Part shown: piece after piece, positions 19,125-33,508 of the stretch | Layout of the letters: each line of letters opens with the position of its first letter | Position numbering within the stretch: the stretch's first letter is position 1 | Origin: Gymnothorax reevesii | Taxonomy: Eukaryota; Chordata; Actinopteri; Anguilliformes; Muraenidae | NCBI GenBank assembly: GCA_029721435.1 | Contig: CM056583.1 | Coordinates: 71,418,120 to 71,482,119 of the forward strand | Direction of reading: 5' to 3' | Length of the DNA: 64,000 bases | Made by a program: the position numbers and the translations under genes | The notes under the pieces: model-generated | Seen by the model: the letters and a program-made list of their open reading frames with translations, nothing else | What the model was told of the DNA's origin: nothing | Databases searched by the model: none

Positions 19125-20736
19125 ATTAAAGCTGCAAGCAGCGTTGGGGCGGGTCCTCGCCCACCCGCGCATGTCGAAACGGGTGCGAGACGCCCACCCG
19201 TGCATGTCGAAACGGGGGCGAGACGCGTTCGAGCGATGTCGAGCATTGTGATTCGTTGGACAGTACGTGACAGTGGGAAATGTTTTATGTTGAGTTGAGT
19301 GCAAACCCCTTGACTGCAAGAGATTTTTGTTTTGAATAATGGAGCTATGAGCCATGGAACCTGGTCAAAGTATCTGAAGCACATTTAATCACTGGTGTGT
19401 ATTGTGAAATCTTCCCCGATGCATGAACTTAGTGAAGGGAGATGATCCGTGGGCTCCAACTGCCACCCGGTGGACAATTGTGTAGTAGCACACAGAAATA
19501 CATGGAAATCAATAGAAATCAAGAAATTCATAAATGCTTCTTGTACGTAAATCCTAGAAAGCTGAGATTTTGGGAGCATGTTCCCTGAACACAGACAAAA
19601 GTAGCATACGCTGCAACTTATGGTATATTCAGAAGTGCGTCACTCTATATTTTTCAAAATATGAATATTCATAACATATTAATATCTCCAGAAATATTCA
19701 TGGAAATGGTACCATGCTTGACACATTGTTTCTCCTAATTGAGATGATGAAGTATACCAAAGATCATTTTGATCCAATCAACGGTTTGTCCACAACAAGA
19801 AAAAATGTATTACTGTACAGTGTATTATGTATAAATTATTTTTTTCTCAAGAACTCTTTCATGGATTTTCACGAAATCAAGTGACAATATTTGTCATGGT
19901 ACAGCAATGATGTGTGTTTTTTTTCAGAATTTTCATACATTGCGACCGGCCGTGGTGTAAGCAGAAGTGCTATTTTTGAGGATTTAGGTGGCGCTAGAGA
20001 GCCATTTTGTGCCTTTGGTGGAAAATTTTGAGATAAGAGATATGTTTGTAGCCTCTTAAAATTTACTGCAAAATTTTGTTTGTTTTTGAGCATGTTTAAG
20101 CGGTTAAAATAATGTTGGAAATTGCGTATGCATCGAAAAAAGGCAGTGATCGTGGCTGCGGACCCCATCTTTGACGCCTCATAAAATCCAAACCGTAGGA
20201 CTTTTGACGAAGTTTTACACAATATTTAATCGTCATAGTTTGCTTTGTCATGTATTAGCATTTGGGGTCGATACGATGAATGCCCTAGGAGGAGTTCGCG
20301 TTTGTTCGAGGGCAAATTTTGGCCAAATTTAGGGGAAAATGCAAATTTTGATATGCAAATTGCGGACTTCCTGTTTGATTTAGGTAATAGGTGTCGATTG
20401 TTCATTTTTAGGCCTTGATGAGATGAACAATATAGTGTTGGTTGCATCTCTCTATGACTTTCCTACCGGGCGTGGTGGCCCTCTAAAGGCCAGTAAAAAG
20501 TGCCTTGGTGGCGCTAGAGAGCCATTTTGTGACCTATGGGGAGAATTTTTTCATTTTATCAAATTTTTCGCCAGACCTGACGAGCGTGCCGATTTTGGTG
20601 AGTTTTTGAGCATGTTTAGGGGGTCAAATTTGAGCTCAAAGAGGCGGCGGAAGAAACAAAGAAAGAATAATAAGAAACATAGCAGGAACAATAGGGTCCT
20701 CTCTGAGGCCTTTCAGGCCTCGAGGCTCGGACCCTA
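19125..20736 (+). repeat. Array unit 6 (1612 bp, type a-II)
   Basis: Centre switches to type II (ACACATTGTTTCTCCTAATT) after about 19690, while the right third returns to the common form. Body resembles unit 13. One type A palindrome at 20693-20735. Confidence 0.93.
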
Positions 20737-22284
20737 ATTAAAGCTGCAAGCAGCGTTGGGACGGGTCCTCGCCCACCCGCGCACGTCGAAACGGGGGCGA
20801 GACGCCCACCCGCGCATGTCGAAAGGGGGGCGAGACGCGTTCGAGCGATGTCGAGCATTGTGATTCGTAGGACAGTACGAGATAGTGGGAAATCTTTTAT
20901 GTTGAGTTGAGTGCAAACCCCTTCACTGCAAGAAAATTTTGTTTTGAATAATGGAGCTATGAGCCATGGAACCTGGTCAAAGTATCTGAAGCACATCTAA
21001 TCACTGGTGTGTATTGTGAAATCTTCCCCCATGCATGAACTAAGTGAAGGGAGATGATCCGTGGGCTCCAACTGCCACCCGGTGGACAATTGTGTAGTAG
21101 CACACAGAAATACATGGAAATCAATGAAAATCAAGAAATTAATAAATGCTTCTTCTACGTAAATCCTAGAAAGCAGAAATTTTGGGAGCATGTTCCCTGA
21201 GCACAGACAAAAGTTTCATACGCTGCAACTTATGGTGAATTCAGAAGTGCGTCACTCTATATTTTTCAAAATATGAATATTCATAACATATTCATATCTC
21301 AATAAATATTCATTGAAATTGAACCATGCTCGGTAGTTTGTCTGTACACATGGAGCTTATGAATTGTACCAAAGGACATTTTGATACGATAAACGGTTTG
21401 TCCACAGTAAGAAATAATGTGATACTGTGCAGCATATTATGAATATAACATTTTTTATTTCAAAAAGTTTTCATTGGATTTTCACAAAATCAAGTGAAAT
21501 TTTAGGGCATACTACAGCAATGATGTGTGATTTTTTTCAGAATTTTTAGACATTGCGACAGGCCGTGGTGTAAGCAAAAGTGCTGTTTTTGAGGATTTAG
21601 GTGGCGCTAGAGAGCCATTTTGTGTCTTGGGTGGAGAGTTTTCAAAGAGTAAATATCTTTGAAGCCGCAATGAATTATCTGCAAAATTTGGTTTGTTTTT
21701 GAGCATGTTTAAGGGGTCAGATTTAGGTTGGAAATTGCACACGCATCGAAAAAAGGCTGTCAAAGTGGCTGCGGACCCCAACTTTGACGCCTCATAAAAT
21801 CGAAACGGTAGGACTTTTGAAAAAGTTGTACAGTAGTTTTCATCGGAAGAGTCTGCTGTGTCATCTATTAGCATTTGGGGTCGATACGATGAACGCCCTA
21901 GGAGGAGTTCGCATTTGTTCGAGGGCAAATTTTGGCCAAATTTAGGGGAAAATGCAAATTTTGATATGCAAATTGCGGACTTCCTGTTTGATTTCGGTAA
22001 TAAGTGTCGATTGTTCATTTTTAGGCCTTGATGAGATGAACAATATAGTGTTGGTTGCATCTCTCTATGACTTTCCTACCGGGCGTGGTGGCCCTCTAAA
22101 GGCCAGTAAAAAGTGCCTTGGTGGCGCTAGAGAGCCATTTTGTGACCTATGGGGATAATTTTTTCATTTTATCGAATTTTTCGCCAGACCTGACGAGCGT
22201 GCCGATTTTGGTGAGTTTTTGAGCATGTTTAGGGGGTCAAATTTGAGCGCAAAGAGGCGTAAGAAGAAACAAAGAATAATAATA
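20737..22284 (+). repeat. Array unit 7 (1548 bp, type a-III)
   Basis: Type III centre (AACCATGCTCGGTAGTTTG). Its closest relative is unit 21, 22354 bp away. No cassette. Confidence 0.93.
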
Positions 22285-23843
22285 ATTAAAGCTGCAAGCA
22301 GCGTTGGGACGGGTCCTCGCCCACCCGCGCATGTCGAAACGGGGGCGAGACGCCCACCCGCGCATGTCGAAAGGGGGGCGAGACGCGTTGGAGCGATGTC
22401 GAGCATTGTGATTCGTTGAACAGTACGAGATAGTGGGAAATCTTTTATTTTGAGTTGAGTGCAAACCCCTTAACTGCAAGAGATTTTTGTTTTGAATAAT
22501 GGACCTATGAGCCATGGAACCTGGTCAAAGTATCTGAAGCACATTTAATCACTGGTGTGTATTGTGAAATCTTCCCCCATGCATGAACTTATTGAAGGGA
22601 GATGATCCGTGGGCTCCAACTGCCACCCGGTGGACAATTGTGTAGTAGCACACAGAAATACATGGAAATCAATAAAAATCAAGAAATTAATAAATGCTTC
22701 TTCTACGTAAATCCTAGAAAGCTGAGATTTTGGGAGCATGTTCCCTGAACACAGACAAAAGTTTCATACGCTGCAACTTATGGTGAATTCAGAAGTGCGT
22801 CACTCTATATTTTTCAAAATATGAATATTCATAACATATTAATATCTCCAGAAATATTCATAGAAATTGTTCCATGCTTGGCAGTTTGTCTGTACACATG
22901 GAGCTTATGAAGTCTACCAAAGGACATTTTGATAGAATAAACGGTTTGTTCACAGTAAGGAATTATGTGATACTGTACAGCATATTATGAACAAAACATT
23001 TTTTATTTCAAGAAGTCTTCATTGGATTTTCACGAAATTAAGTGACAATATGTGTCATGGTACAGCAATGATGTGTGATTTTTTTCAGAATTTTTGAACA
23101 TTGTTACAGGCCGTGGGGTAAGCAAAAGTGCCATTTTGGAGGATGTAGGTGGCGCTAGAGAGCCATTTTGTGCCTTTGGTGAAGAATTTGGGGATACGAG
23201 ATATGTTTGTTGCCTGTAAGAATTTACTGCAAAATTTTGTTCGTTTTTGACCATGTTTAAGCGGTTAAATTAATGTTGGAAATTGCGTATGCATCGGAAA
23301 AAGGCAGTCAAAGTGGCTGCGGACCCCATCTTTGACGCCTCATAAAATCCAAACCGTAGGACTTTTGAAAAAGTTGTACAGTAGTTTTTATCGGAAGAAT
23401 GTGCTTTGTCATCTATTAGCATTTGGGGTCGATACGATGAACGCCCTAGGAGGAGTTCGCGTTTGTTCGAGGGCAAATTTTGGGCAAATTTAGGGTGAAA
23501 TGCAAATTTTGATATGCAAATTGCGGACTTCCTGTTTGATTTAGGTAATAGGTGTCGATTGTTCATTTTTAGGCCTTGATGAGATGAACAATATAGTGTT
23601 GGTTGCATCTCTCTATGACCTTTCTACCGGGCGTGGTGGCCCTCTAAAGGCCAGTAAAAAGTGCCTTGGTGGCGCTAGAGAGCCATTTTGTGACCTATGG
23701 GGAGAGTTTTTTCATTTTATCAAATTTTTCGCCAGACCTGACGAGCGTGCCGATTTTGGTGAGTTTTTGAGCATGTTTAGGGGGTCAAATTCAAGCTCAA
23801 AGAGGCGTAAGAAAAAACAAAGAAACAAAGAATAATAATAAGA
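22285..23843 (+). repeat. Array unit 8 (1559 bp, type a-I)
   Basis: Almost identical to unit 24, sharing private variants such as CTTATTGAAGGG, GATAGAATAAACGG and AAGGAATTATG. No cassette. Confidence 0.95.
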
Positions 23844-25460
23844 ATTAAAGCTGCAAGCAGCGTTGGGGCGGGTCCTCGCCCACCGGTGCATGTCGAAACG
23901 GGGGCGAGACGCCCACCCGTGCATGTCGAAAGGGGGGCGAGACGCGTTCGAGCGATGTCCAGCATTGTCATTCGTTGGACAGTACGAGATAGTGGGAAAA
24001 GTTTCATGTTGAGTTGAGTGCAAACCCCTTTACTGCAAGAGATTTTTCTTTTGCGTAATGGAGCTATGAGCCATGGGACCTGGTCAAAGTATCTGAAGCA
24101 GATTTTATCACTGCTGTGTATTGTGGAATCTTCCCCCATGCATGAACTTAGTGAAGGGAGATGATCCGTGGGCTCCAACTGCCACCCGGTGGACAATTGT
24201 GTAGTAGCACAGAGAAATACATGGAAATCAATAAAAATCAAGAAATTAATAAATGCTTCTTCTACGTAAATCCTAGAAAGCTGAGATTTTGAGAACATGT
24301 TCCCTGAACACAGACAAAAGTTTCATACGCTGCAACTTATGGTGAATTCAGAAGTGCGTCACTCTATATTTTTCAAAATATGAATATTCATAACATATTA
24401 ATATCTCAGCAAATATTCATGGAAATGGTACCATGCTTGTCACATTGTTTCTCCTAATTGAGATGATGAAGTATACCAAAGATCATTTTGATCAAGTCAA
24501 CGGTTTGTCCACAACAAGAAAGAATGTATTACTGTACAGTGTATTATGTATATAATATTTTTTTATCTCAAGAAGTCTTTCATAGATTTTCACGAAATCA
24601 AGTGACAATATCTGTCATGGTACATTAATGATGTGTGATTTTTTTCAGAATTTTCATACATTGCGACAGGTTGTGGTGTAAGCAGAAGTGCTATTTTTGA
24701 GGATTTAGGTGGCGCTAGAGAGCCATTTTGTGCCTTTGGTGGAGAATTTTGAGATAAGAGATATGTTTGTAGCCTCGAGAAATTTACTGCAAAATTTTGT
24801 TTGTTTTTGAGCATGTTTAAGGGGTGAAATTAAGGTTGGCAATTGCGTACGCATCGAGAAAAGGCAGTCAAAGTGGCTGGGGACCCCAACTTTGACGCCT
24901 TATAAAATCTGAACCGTAGGACTTTTGACGAAGTTTTACACAATATTTAATCTTCATAGTTTGCTTTGTCATCTATTAGCATTTGGAGTCGATACGATGA
25001 ACGCCCTAGGAGGAGTTCGCATTTGTTCGAGGGCAAATTTTGGCCAAATTTAGGGGAAAATGCAAATTTTGATATGCAAATTGCGGACTTCCTGTTTGAT
25101 TTAGGTAATAGGTGTCGATTGTTCATTTTTAGGCCTTGATGAGATGAACAATATAGTGTTGGTTGCATCTCTCTATGACTTTCCTACCGGGCGTGGTGGC
25201 CCTCTAAAGGCCAGTAAAAAGTGCCTTGGTGGCGCTAGAGAGCCGTTTTGTGACCTATGGGGATAATTGTTTCATTTTATCAAATTTTTCGCCAGACATG
25301 AGGTGCGTGCCAATTTTGGTGAGTTTTTGAGCATGTTTAGGGGGTCAAATTTGAGCTCAAAGAGGCGGCGGAAGAAACAAAGAAAGAATAATAATAAGAA
25401 ACATAGCAGGAACAATAGGGTCCTCTCTGAGGCCTTTCAGGCCTCGAGGCTCGGACCCTA
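23844..25460 (+). repeat. Array unit 9 (1617 bp, type a-II)
   Basis: Type II centre. Right part has a variant reading GGGGACCCCAACTTTGACG. One type A palindrome at 25417-25459. Confidence 0.93.
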
Positions 25461-27087
25461 ATTAAAGCTGCAAGCAGCGTTGGGGCGGGTCCTCGCCCAC
25501 CGGTGCATGTCGAAACGGGGGCGAGACGCCCACCCGCGCATGTCGAAAGGGGGGCGAGACGCGTTGGAGCGCTGTCGAGCATTGTCATTCGTTGGACAGT
25601 ACGAGATAGTGGGAAAAGTTTTATGTTGAGTTGAGTGCAAACCCCTTTACTGCAAGAGATTTTTCATTTGAATAATGGAGCTATGAGCCATGGGACCTGG
25701 TCAAAGTATCTGAAGCAGATTTTATCACTGCTGTGTATTGTGGAATCTTCCCCCATGCATGAACTTAGTGAAGGGAGATGATCCGTGGGCTCCAACTGCC
25801 ACCCGGTGGACAATTGTGTAGTAGCACAGAGAAATACATGGAAATCAATAAAAATCAAGAAATTAATAAATGCTTCTTCTACGTAAATCTTAGAAAGCTG
25901 AGATTTTGAGAACATGTTCCCTGAGAACAGACAAAAGTTTCATACGCTGCAACTTATGGTGAATTCAGAAGTGCGTCACTCTATATTTTTCAAAATATGA
26001 ATATTCATAACATATTAATATCTCAGCAAATATTCATGGAAATGGTACCATGCTTGACACATTGTTTCTCCTAATTGAGATGATGAAGTATACCAAAGAT
26101 CATTTTGATCCAATCAACGGTTTGTCCACAACAAGAAAAAATGTATTACTGTACAGTGTATTATGTATATAATATTTTTTTATCTCAAGAAGTCTTGCAT
26201 GGATTTTCACGGAATCAAGTGACAATATCTGTCATGGTACAGCAATGATGTGTGATTTTTTTCAGAATTTTCATACATTGCGACAGGCCGTGGTGTAAGC
26301 AGAAGTGCTATTTTTGAGGATTTAGGTGGCGCTAGAGAGCCATTTTGTGCCTTTGGTGGAGAATTTTGAGATAAGAGATATGTTTGTAGCCTCTAAAAAT
26401 TTACTGCAAAATTTAGTTTGTTTTTGAGCATGTTAAAGGGGTGAAATTAAGGTTGGCAATTGCGAACGCATCGAGAAAAGGCAGTGGAAGTGGCTGGGGA
26501 CCCCAACTTTGACGCCTTATAAAATCTGAACCGTAGGACTTTTGACGAAGTTTTACACAATATTTAATCTTCATAGTTTGCTTTGTCATCTATTAGCATT
26601 TGGAGTCGATACGATGAACGCCCTAGGAGGAGTTCGCGTTTGTTCGAGGGCAAATTTTGGCCAAATTTAGGGTTAAATGGCAATTTTGATATGCAAATTG
26701 CGGACTTCCTGTTCGATTTAGGTAATAGGTGTCGATTGTTCATTTGTAGGTATTCATGAGATGAACAATATAGTGTTGGTTCCATCTCTCTATGACTTTC
26801 CTACCGGGCGTGGTGGCCCTCTAAAGGGCCAAAAAATGATTCTGGGTGGCGCTAGAGAGCCATTTTCCGACCTATGGGGATATTTTTTTCATTTTATAAA
26901 ATTTTTCGGCAGACCTGAGGAGTGTACCAATTTTGGTGAGTTTTTGAGCATGTTTAGGGGGTCAAATTGGAGCTCAAAGAGGCGTCGGAAGAAACAAAGA
27001 AAGAAAGAATAATAATAATAAGAAACACGAGAAAAACAATAGGGTCCTCTCCAAGGCCCTGCAGGCCTGGAGGCTCGGACCCTAATA
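25461..27087 (+). repeat. Array unit 10 (1627 bp, type a-II)
   Basis: Type II centre, close to unit 14 over the left two thirds. Right end is more diverged (AAAGGGCCAAAAAATG). One type B palindrome at 27041-27083. Confidence 0.93.
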
Positions 27088-28651
27088 ATTAAAGCTGCAA
27101 GCAGCGTTGGGACGGGTCCTCGCCCACCCGCGCATGTCGAAACGGGGGCGAGACGCCCACCCGCGCATGTTGAAACGGGGGCGAGACGCCTACGAGTGTT
27201 GTCGGGCATTGTCATTCGTCGGACAGTACGAGACTGAAGGAAATGTTTTATGTTGAGTTGAGTGCAAACCCCTTTACTGCAAGAGTTTTTTGTTTTGAAT
27301 AATGGAGCTATGAGCCATGGAACCTGGTCAAAGAATCTGAAGCACATTTAATCACTGGTGTGTATTGTGAAATCTTCCCCCATGCATGAACTTAGTGAAG
27401 GGAGATGATCCGTGGGCTCCAACTGCCACCCGGTGGACAATTGAGTTGTAGCACACAGAAATACATGGAAATCAATAAAAATCAAGAAATTAATAAATGC
27501 TTCTTCTACGTAAATCCTAGAAAGCTGAGATTTTGGGAGCATGTTCCCTGAACACAGACAAAAGTTTCATACGCTGCAACTTATGGTGAATTCAGAAGTG
27601 CGTCACTCTATATTTTTCAGAATATGAATATTCATAACATATTAATATCTCCTGAAATATTTATAGAAATTGTTCCATGCTTGGCAGTTTGTCTGTACAC
27701 ATGGAGCTTATGAAGTGTACCAAAGGACATTTTGATACAATAAACGGTTTGTTCAAAGTAAGAAATTATGTGATACTGTACAGCATATTATGAACATAAC
27801 ATTTTTTATTTCAAGAAGTCTTCATTGGATTTTCACGAAATCAAGTGAGAATATCTGTCATGGTACAGCAATGATGTGTGATTTTTTTCAGAATTTTTAA
27901 ACATTGCGTCAGGCCGTGGTGTAAGCCAAAGTGCCATTTTGGAGGATTTAGGTGGCGCTAGAGAGCCATTTTGTGCCTTTGGTGAAGAATTTTGGGATAA
28001 GAGAAATGTTTGTTGCCTGTAAGAATTTACTGCAAAATTTTGTTCGTTTTTGACCATGTTTAAGCGGTTAAAATAATGTTGGAAATTGCGTATGCATCGG
28101 GAAAAGGCAGTCAAAGTGGCTGCGGACCCCATCTTTGACGCCTCATAAAATCCAAACCGTAGGACTTTTGAAAAAGTTGTACAGTAGTTTTCATCGGAAG
28201 AGTGTGCTTTGTCATCTATTAGCTTTTGGGGTTGATACGATGAACGCCCCGAGAGGAGTTCGCGTTTGTTCGAGGGCAAATTTTGGCCAAATTTAGGGTG
28301 AAATGCAAATTTTGATATGCAAATTGCGGACTTCCTGTTTGATTTAGGTAATAGGTGTCGATTGTTCATTTTTACTCCTTGATGAGATGAACAATATAGT
28401 GTTGGTTGCATCTCTCTATGACTTTCCTACCGGGCGTGGTGGCCCTCTAAAGGCCAGTAAAAGTGCCTTGGTGGCGCTAGAGAGCCATTTTGTGACCTAT
28501 GGGGAGAGTTTTTTCATTTTATCAAATTTTTCGCCAGACCTGACGAGCGTGCCGATTTTGGTGAGTTTTTGAGCATGTTTAAGGGGTCAAATTCAAGCTC
28601 AAAGAGGCGTAAGAAAAAACAAAGAAACAAAGAATAATAATAATAATAATA
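27088..28651 (+). repeat. Array unit 11 (1564 bp, type a-I)
   Basis: Head region diverged (CGCCTACGAGTGTTGTCGGG). Body resembles unit 19. No cassette but a longer (AAT)n junction. Confidence 0.93.
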
Positions 28652-30338
28652 ATTAAAGCTGCAAGCAGCGTTGGGACGGGTCCTCGCCCACCCGCGCACG
28701 TCGAAACGGGGGCGAGACGCCCATCCGCGCATGTCGAAAGGGGGGCGAGACGCGTTGGAGCGATGTCGAGCATTGTGATTCGTTGAACAGTACGAGATAG
28801 TGGGAAATCTTTTATGTTGAGTTGAGTGCAAACCCCTTCACTGCAAGAGATTTTTGTTTTGAATAATGGAGCTATGAGCCATGGAACCTGGTCAAAGTAT
28901 CTGAAGCACATTTAATCACTGGTGTGTATTGTGAAATCTTCCCCCATGCATGAACTTAGTGAAGGGAGATGATCCGTGGGCTCCAACTGCCACCCGGTGG
29001 ACAATTGTGTAGTAGCACACAGAAATACATGGAAATCAATAAAAATCAAGAAATTAATAAATGCTTCTTCTACGTAAATCCTAGAAAGCTGAGATTTTGG
29101 GAGCATGTTCCCTGAACACAGACAAAAGTTTCATACGCTGCAACTTATGGTGAATTCAGAAGTGCGTCACTCTATATTTTTCAAAATATGAATATTCATA
29201 ACATATTAATATCTCCAGAAATATTCATAGAAATTGTTCCATGCTTGGCAGTTTGTCTGTACACATGGAGCTTATGAAGTCTACCAAAGGACATTTTGAT
29301 ACAATAAACGGTTTGTTCACAGTAAGAAAATATGTGATACTGTACAGCATAATATGAACATAACATTTTTTATGTAAAGAAGTCTTCATTGGATTTTCAC
29401 GAAATCAAGTGAGAATATCTGTCATGGTACAGCAATGATGTGTGATTTTTTTCAGAATTTTTAAACATTGCGTCAGGGCGTGGTGTAAGCAAAAGTGCCA
29501 TTTTGGAGGATTTAGGTGGCGCTAGAGAGCCATTTTGTGCCTTTGGTGAAGAATTTTGGGATAAGAGATATGTTTGTTGCCTGTAAGAATTAACTGCAAA
29601 ATTTGGTTCGTTTTTGACCATGTTTAAGCGGTTAAAATAATGTTGGAAATTGCGTATGCATCGGGAAAAGGCAGTGAAAGTGGCTGCGGACCCCACCTTT
29701 GACGCCTCATAAAATCCAAACCGTAGGACTTTTGAAAAAGTTGTACAGTAGTTTTCATCGGAAGAGTGTGCTGTGTCATCTATTAGCATTTGGGGTCGAT
29801 ACAATGAACGCCCTAGGAGGAGTTCGCGTTTGTTCGAGGGCAAATTTTGGCCAAATTTAGGGTGAAATGCAAATTTTGATATGCAAATTGCGGACTTCCT
29901 GTTTGATGTAGGTAATAGGTGTCGATTGTTCATTTTTAGGCCTTGATGAGATGAACAATATAGTGTTGGTTGCATCTCTCTATGACTTTCCTACCGGGCG
30001 TGGTGGCCCTCTAAAGGCCAGTAAAAAGTGCCTTGGTGGCGCTAGAGAGCCATTTTTTGACCTATGGGGAGAATGTTTTCATTTTATCAAATTTTTCGCC
30101 AGACCGGACGAGCGTGCCGATTTTGGTGAGTTTTTGAGCATGTTTAGGGGGTCAAATTCAAGCTCAAAGAGGCGTAAGAAAAAACAAAGAAACAAAGAAT
30201 AATAAGAAACATAGCAGGAACAATAGGGTCCTCTCTGAGGCCTTGCAGGCCTCGAGGCTCGGACCCTAATAATAAGAAACATAGCAGGAACAATAGGGTC
30301 CTCTCTGAGGCCTTGCAGGCCTCGAGGCTCGGACCCTA
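28652..30338 (+). repeat. Array unit 12 (1687 bp, type a-I)
   Basis: Two type A palindromes at 30225-30267 and 30295-30337, separated by a 27-bp AAT/GAAACATAGCAGG linker. Confidence 0.95.
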
Positions 30339-31956
30339 ATTAAAGCTGCAAGCAGCGTTGGGGCGGGTCCTCGCCCACCGGTGCATGTCGAAACGGGGGC
30401 GAGACGCCCACCCGTGCATGTCGAAAGGGGGGCGAGACGCGTTCGAGCGCTGTCGAGCATTGTCATTCGTTGGACAGTACGAGATAGTGGGAAAAGTTTT
30501 ATGTTGAGTTGAGTGCAAACCCCTTTACTGCAAGAGATTTTTCTTTTGAATAATGGAGCTATGAGCCATGGGACCTGGTCAAAGTATCTGAAGCAGATTT
30601 TATGACTGCTGTGTATTGTGGAATCTTCCCCCATGCATGAACTTAGTGAAGGGAGATGATCCGTGGGCTCCAACTGCCACCCGGTGGACAATTGTGTAGT
30701 AGCACAGAGAAATACATGGAAATCAATAAAAATCAAGAAATTAATAAATGCTTCTTCTACGTAAATCCTAGAAAGCTGAGATTTTGGGAACATGTTCTCT
30801 GAACACAGACAAAAGTTTCATACGCTGCAACTTATGGTGAATTCAGAAGTGCATCACTCTATATTTTTCAAAATATGAATATTCATAACATATTAATATC
30901 TCAGCAAATATTCATGGAAATGGTACCATGCTTGACACATTGTTTCTCCTAATTGAGATGATGAAGTATACCAAAGATCATTTTGATCCAATCAACGGTT
31001 TGTCCACAACGAGAAAAAATGTATTACTGAACAGTGTATTATGTATATAATATTTTTTTATCTCAAGAAGTCTTTCGTGGATTTTCACGAAATCAAGTGA
31101 CAATATTTGTCATGGTACAGCAATGATGTGTGATTTTTTTCAGAATTTTCATACATTGCGACAGGCCGTGGTGTAAGCAGAAGTGCTATTTTTGAGGATT
31201 TAGGTGGCGCTAGAGAGCCATTTTGTGCCTTTGGTGGAGAATTTTGAGATAAGAGATATGTTTGTAGCCTCTTAAAATTTACTGCAAAATTTTGTTTGTT
31301 TTTGAGCATGTTTAAGCAGTTAAAATAATGTTGGAAATTGCGTATGCATCGAAAAAAGGCAGTCATCGTGGCTGCGGACCCCATCTTTGACGCCTCATAA
31401 AATCCAAACCGTAGGACTTTTGACGAAGTTTTACACAATATTTAATCGTCATAGTTTGCTTTGTCATGTATTAGCATTTGGGGTCGATACGATGAATGCC
31501 CTAGGAGGAGTTCGCGTTTGTTCGAGGGCAAATTTTGGCCAAATTTAGGGGAAAATGCAAATTTTGATATGCAAATTGCGGACTTCCTGTTTGATTTAGG
31601 TAATAGGTGTCGATTGTTCATTTTTAGGCCTTGATGAGATGAACAATATAGTGTTGGTTGCATCTCTCTATGACTTTCCTACCGGTCGTGGTGGCCCTCT
31701 AAGTGCCGGTAAAAAGTTTCTTGGTGGCGCTAGAGAGCCATTATGTGACCTATGGGGAGAATTTTTTCATTTTATCAAATTTTTCGCCAGACCAAAGGTG
31801 CGTGCCAATTTTGGTGAGTTTTCGAGCATGTTTAGGGGGTCAAATTTGAGCGCAAAGTGGCGTATAGTGAAAGAAACAAAGAAAGAATAATAAGAAACAC
31901 GAGAAATACAATAGGGTCCTCTCCAAGGCCCTGCAGGCCTGGAGGCTCGGACCCTA
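30339..31956 (+). repeat. Array unit 13 (1618 bp, type a-II)
   Basis: Closest to unit 6 in the centre. One type B palindrome at 31913-31955 with lead GAAACACGAGAAATACAAT. Confidence 0.93.
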
Positions 31957-33508
31957 ATTAAAGCTGCAAGCAGCGTTGGGGCGGGTCCTCGCCCACCGGT
32001 GCATGTCGAAACGGGGGCGAGACGCCCACCCGCGCATGTCGAAAGGGGGGCGAGACGCGTTCGAGCGCTGTCGAGCATTGTCATTCGTTGGACAGTACGA
32101 GATAGTGGGAAAAGTTTTATGTTGAGTTGAGTGCAAACCCCTTTACTGCAAGAGATTTTTCATTTGAATAATGGAGCTATGAGCCATGGGACCTGGTCAA
32201 AGTATCTGAAGCAGATTTTATCACTGCTGTGTATTGTGGAATCTTCCCCCATGCATGAACTTAGTGAAGGGAGATGATCCGTGGGCTCCAACTGCCACCC
32301 GGTGGACAATTGTGTAGTAGCACAGAGAAATACATGGAAATCAATAAAAATCAAGAAATTAATAAATGCTTCTTCTACGTAAATCTTAGAAAGCTGAGAT
32401 TTTGAGAACATGTTCCCTGAACACAGACAAAAGTTTCATACGCTGCAACTTATGGTGAATTCAGAAGTGCGTCACTCTATATTTTTCAAAATATGAATAT
32501 TCATAACATATTAATATCTCAGCAAATATTCATGGAAATGGTACCATGCTTGACACATTGTTTCTCCTAATTGAGATGATGAAGTATACCAAAGATCATT
32601 TTGATCCAATCAACGGTTTGTCCACAACAAGAAAAAATGTATTACTGTACAGTGTATTATGTATATAATATTTTTTTATCTCAAGAAGACTTGCATGGAT
32701 TTTCACGGAATCAAGTGACAATATCTGTCATGGTACAGCAATGATGTGTGATTTTTTTCAGAATTTTCATACATTGCGACAGGCCGTGGTGTAAGCAGAA
32801 GTGCTATTTTTGAGGATTTAGGTGGCGCTAGAGAGCCATTTTGTGCCTTTGGTGGAGAAATTTGAGATAAGAGATATGTTTGTAGCGTCTAAAAATTTTC
32901 TTCAAAATTTTGTTTGTTTTTGAGCATGTTTAAGCGGTTAAAATAATGTTGGAAAGTGCGTATGCATCGAAAAAAGGCAATCATCGTGGCTGCGGACCCC
33001 ATCTTTGACGCCTCATAAATTGGGAACCGGTCCAGTAATGATAAAGTTGTACAGTAGTTTTCATCGGAAGAGTGTGCTGTGACATCTATTAGCATTTGGG
33101 GTCGATACGATGAACGCCCTAGGAGGAGTTCGCGTTTGTTCGAGGGCAAATTTTGGCCAAATTTAGGGTGAAATGCAAATTTTGATATGCAAATTGCGGA
33201 CTTCCTGTTTGATTTAGGTAATAGGTGTCGATTGTTCATTTTTAGGCCTTGATGAGATGAACAATATAGTGCTGGTTGCATGTCTCTATGACTTTCCTAC
33301 CGGGCGTGGTGGCCCTCTAAAGGCCAGTAAAAAGTGCCTTGGTGGCGCTAGAGAGCCATTTTGTGACCTATGGGGAGAGTTATTTCATTTTATCGAATTT
33401 TTCGCCAGACCTGACGAGCGTGCCGATTTTGGTGAGTTTTTGAGCATGTTTAGGGGGTCAAATTTGAGCGCAAAGAGGCGTAAGAAGAAACAAAGAATAA
33501 TAATAATA
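31957..33508 (+). repeat. Array unit 14 (1552 bp, type a-II, chimeric)
   Basis: Left part matches unit 10; around 33018-33045 it reads AATTGGGAACCGGTCCAGTA, unlike the other units, and then follows the common form. This looks like a recombination or conversion breakpoint. No cassette. Confidence 0.93.
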
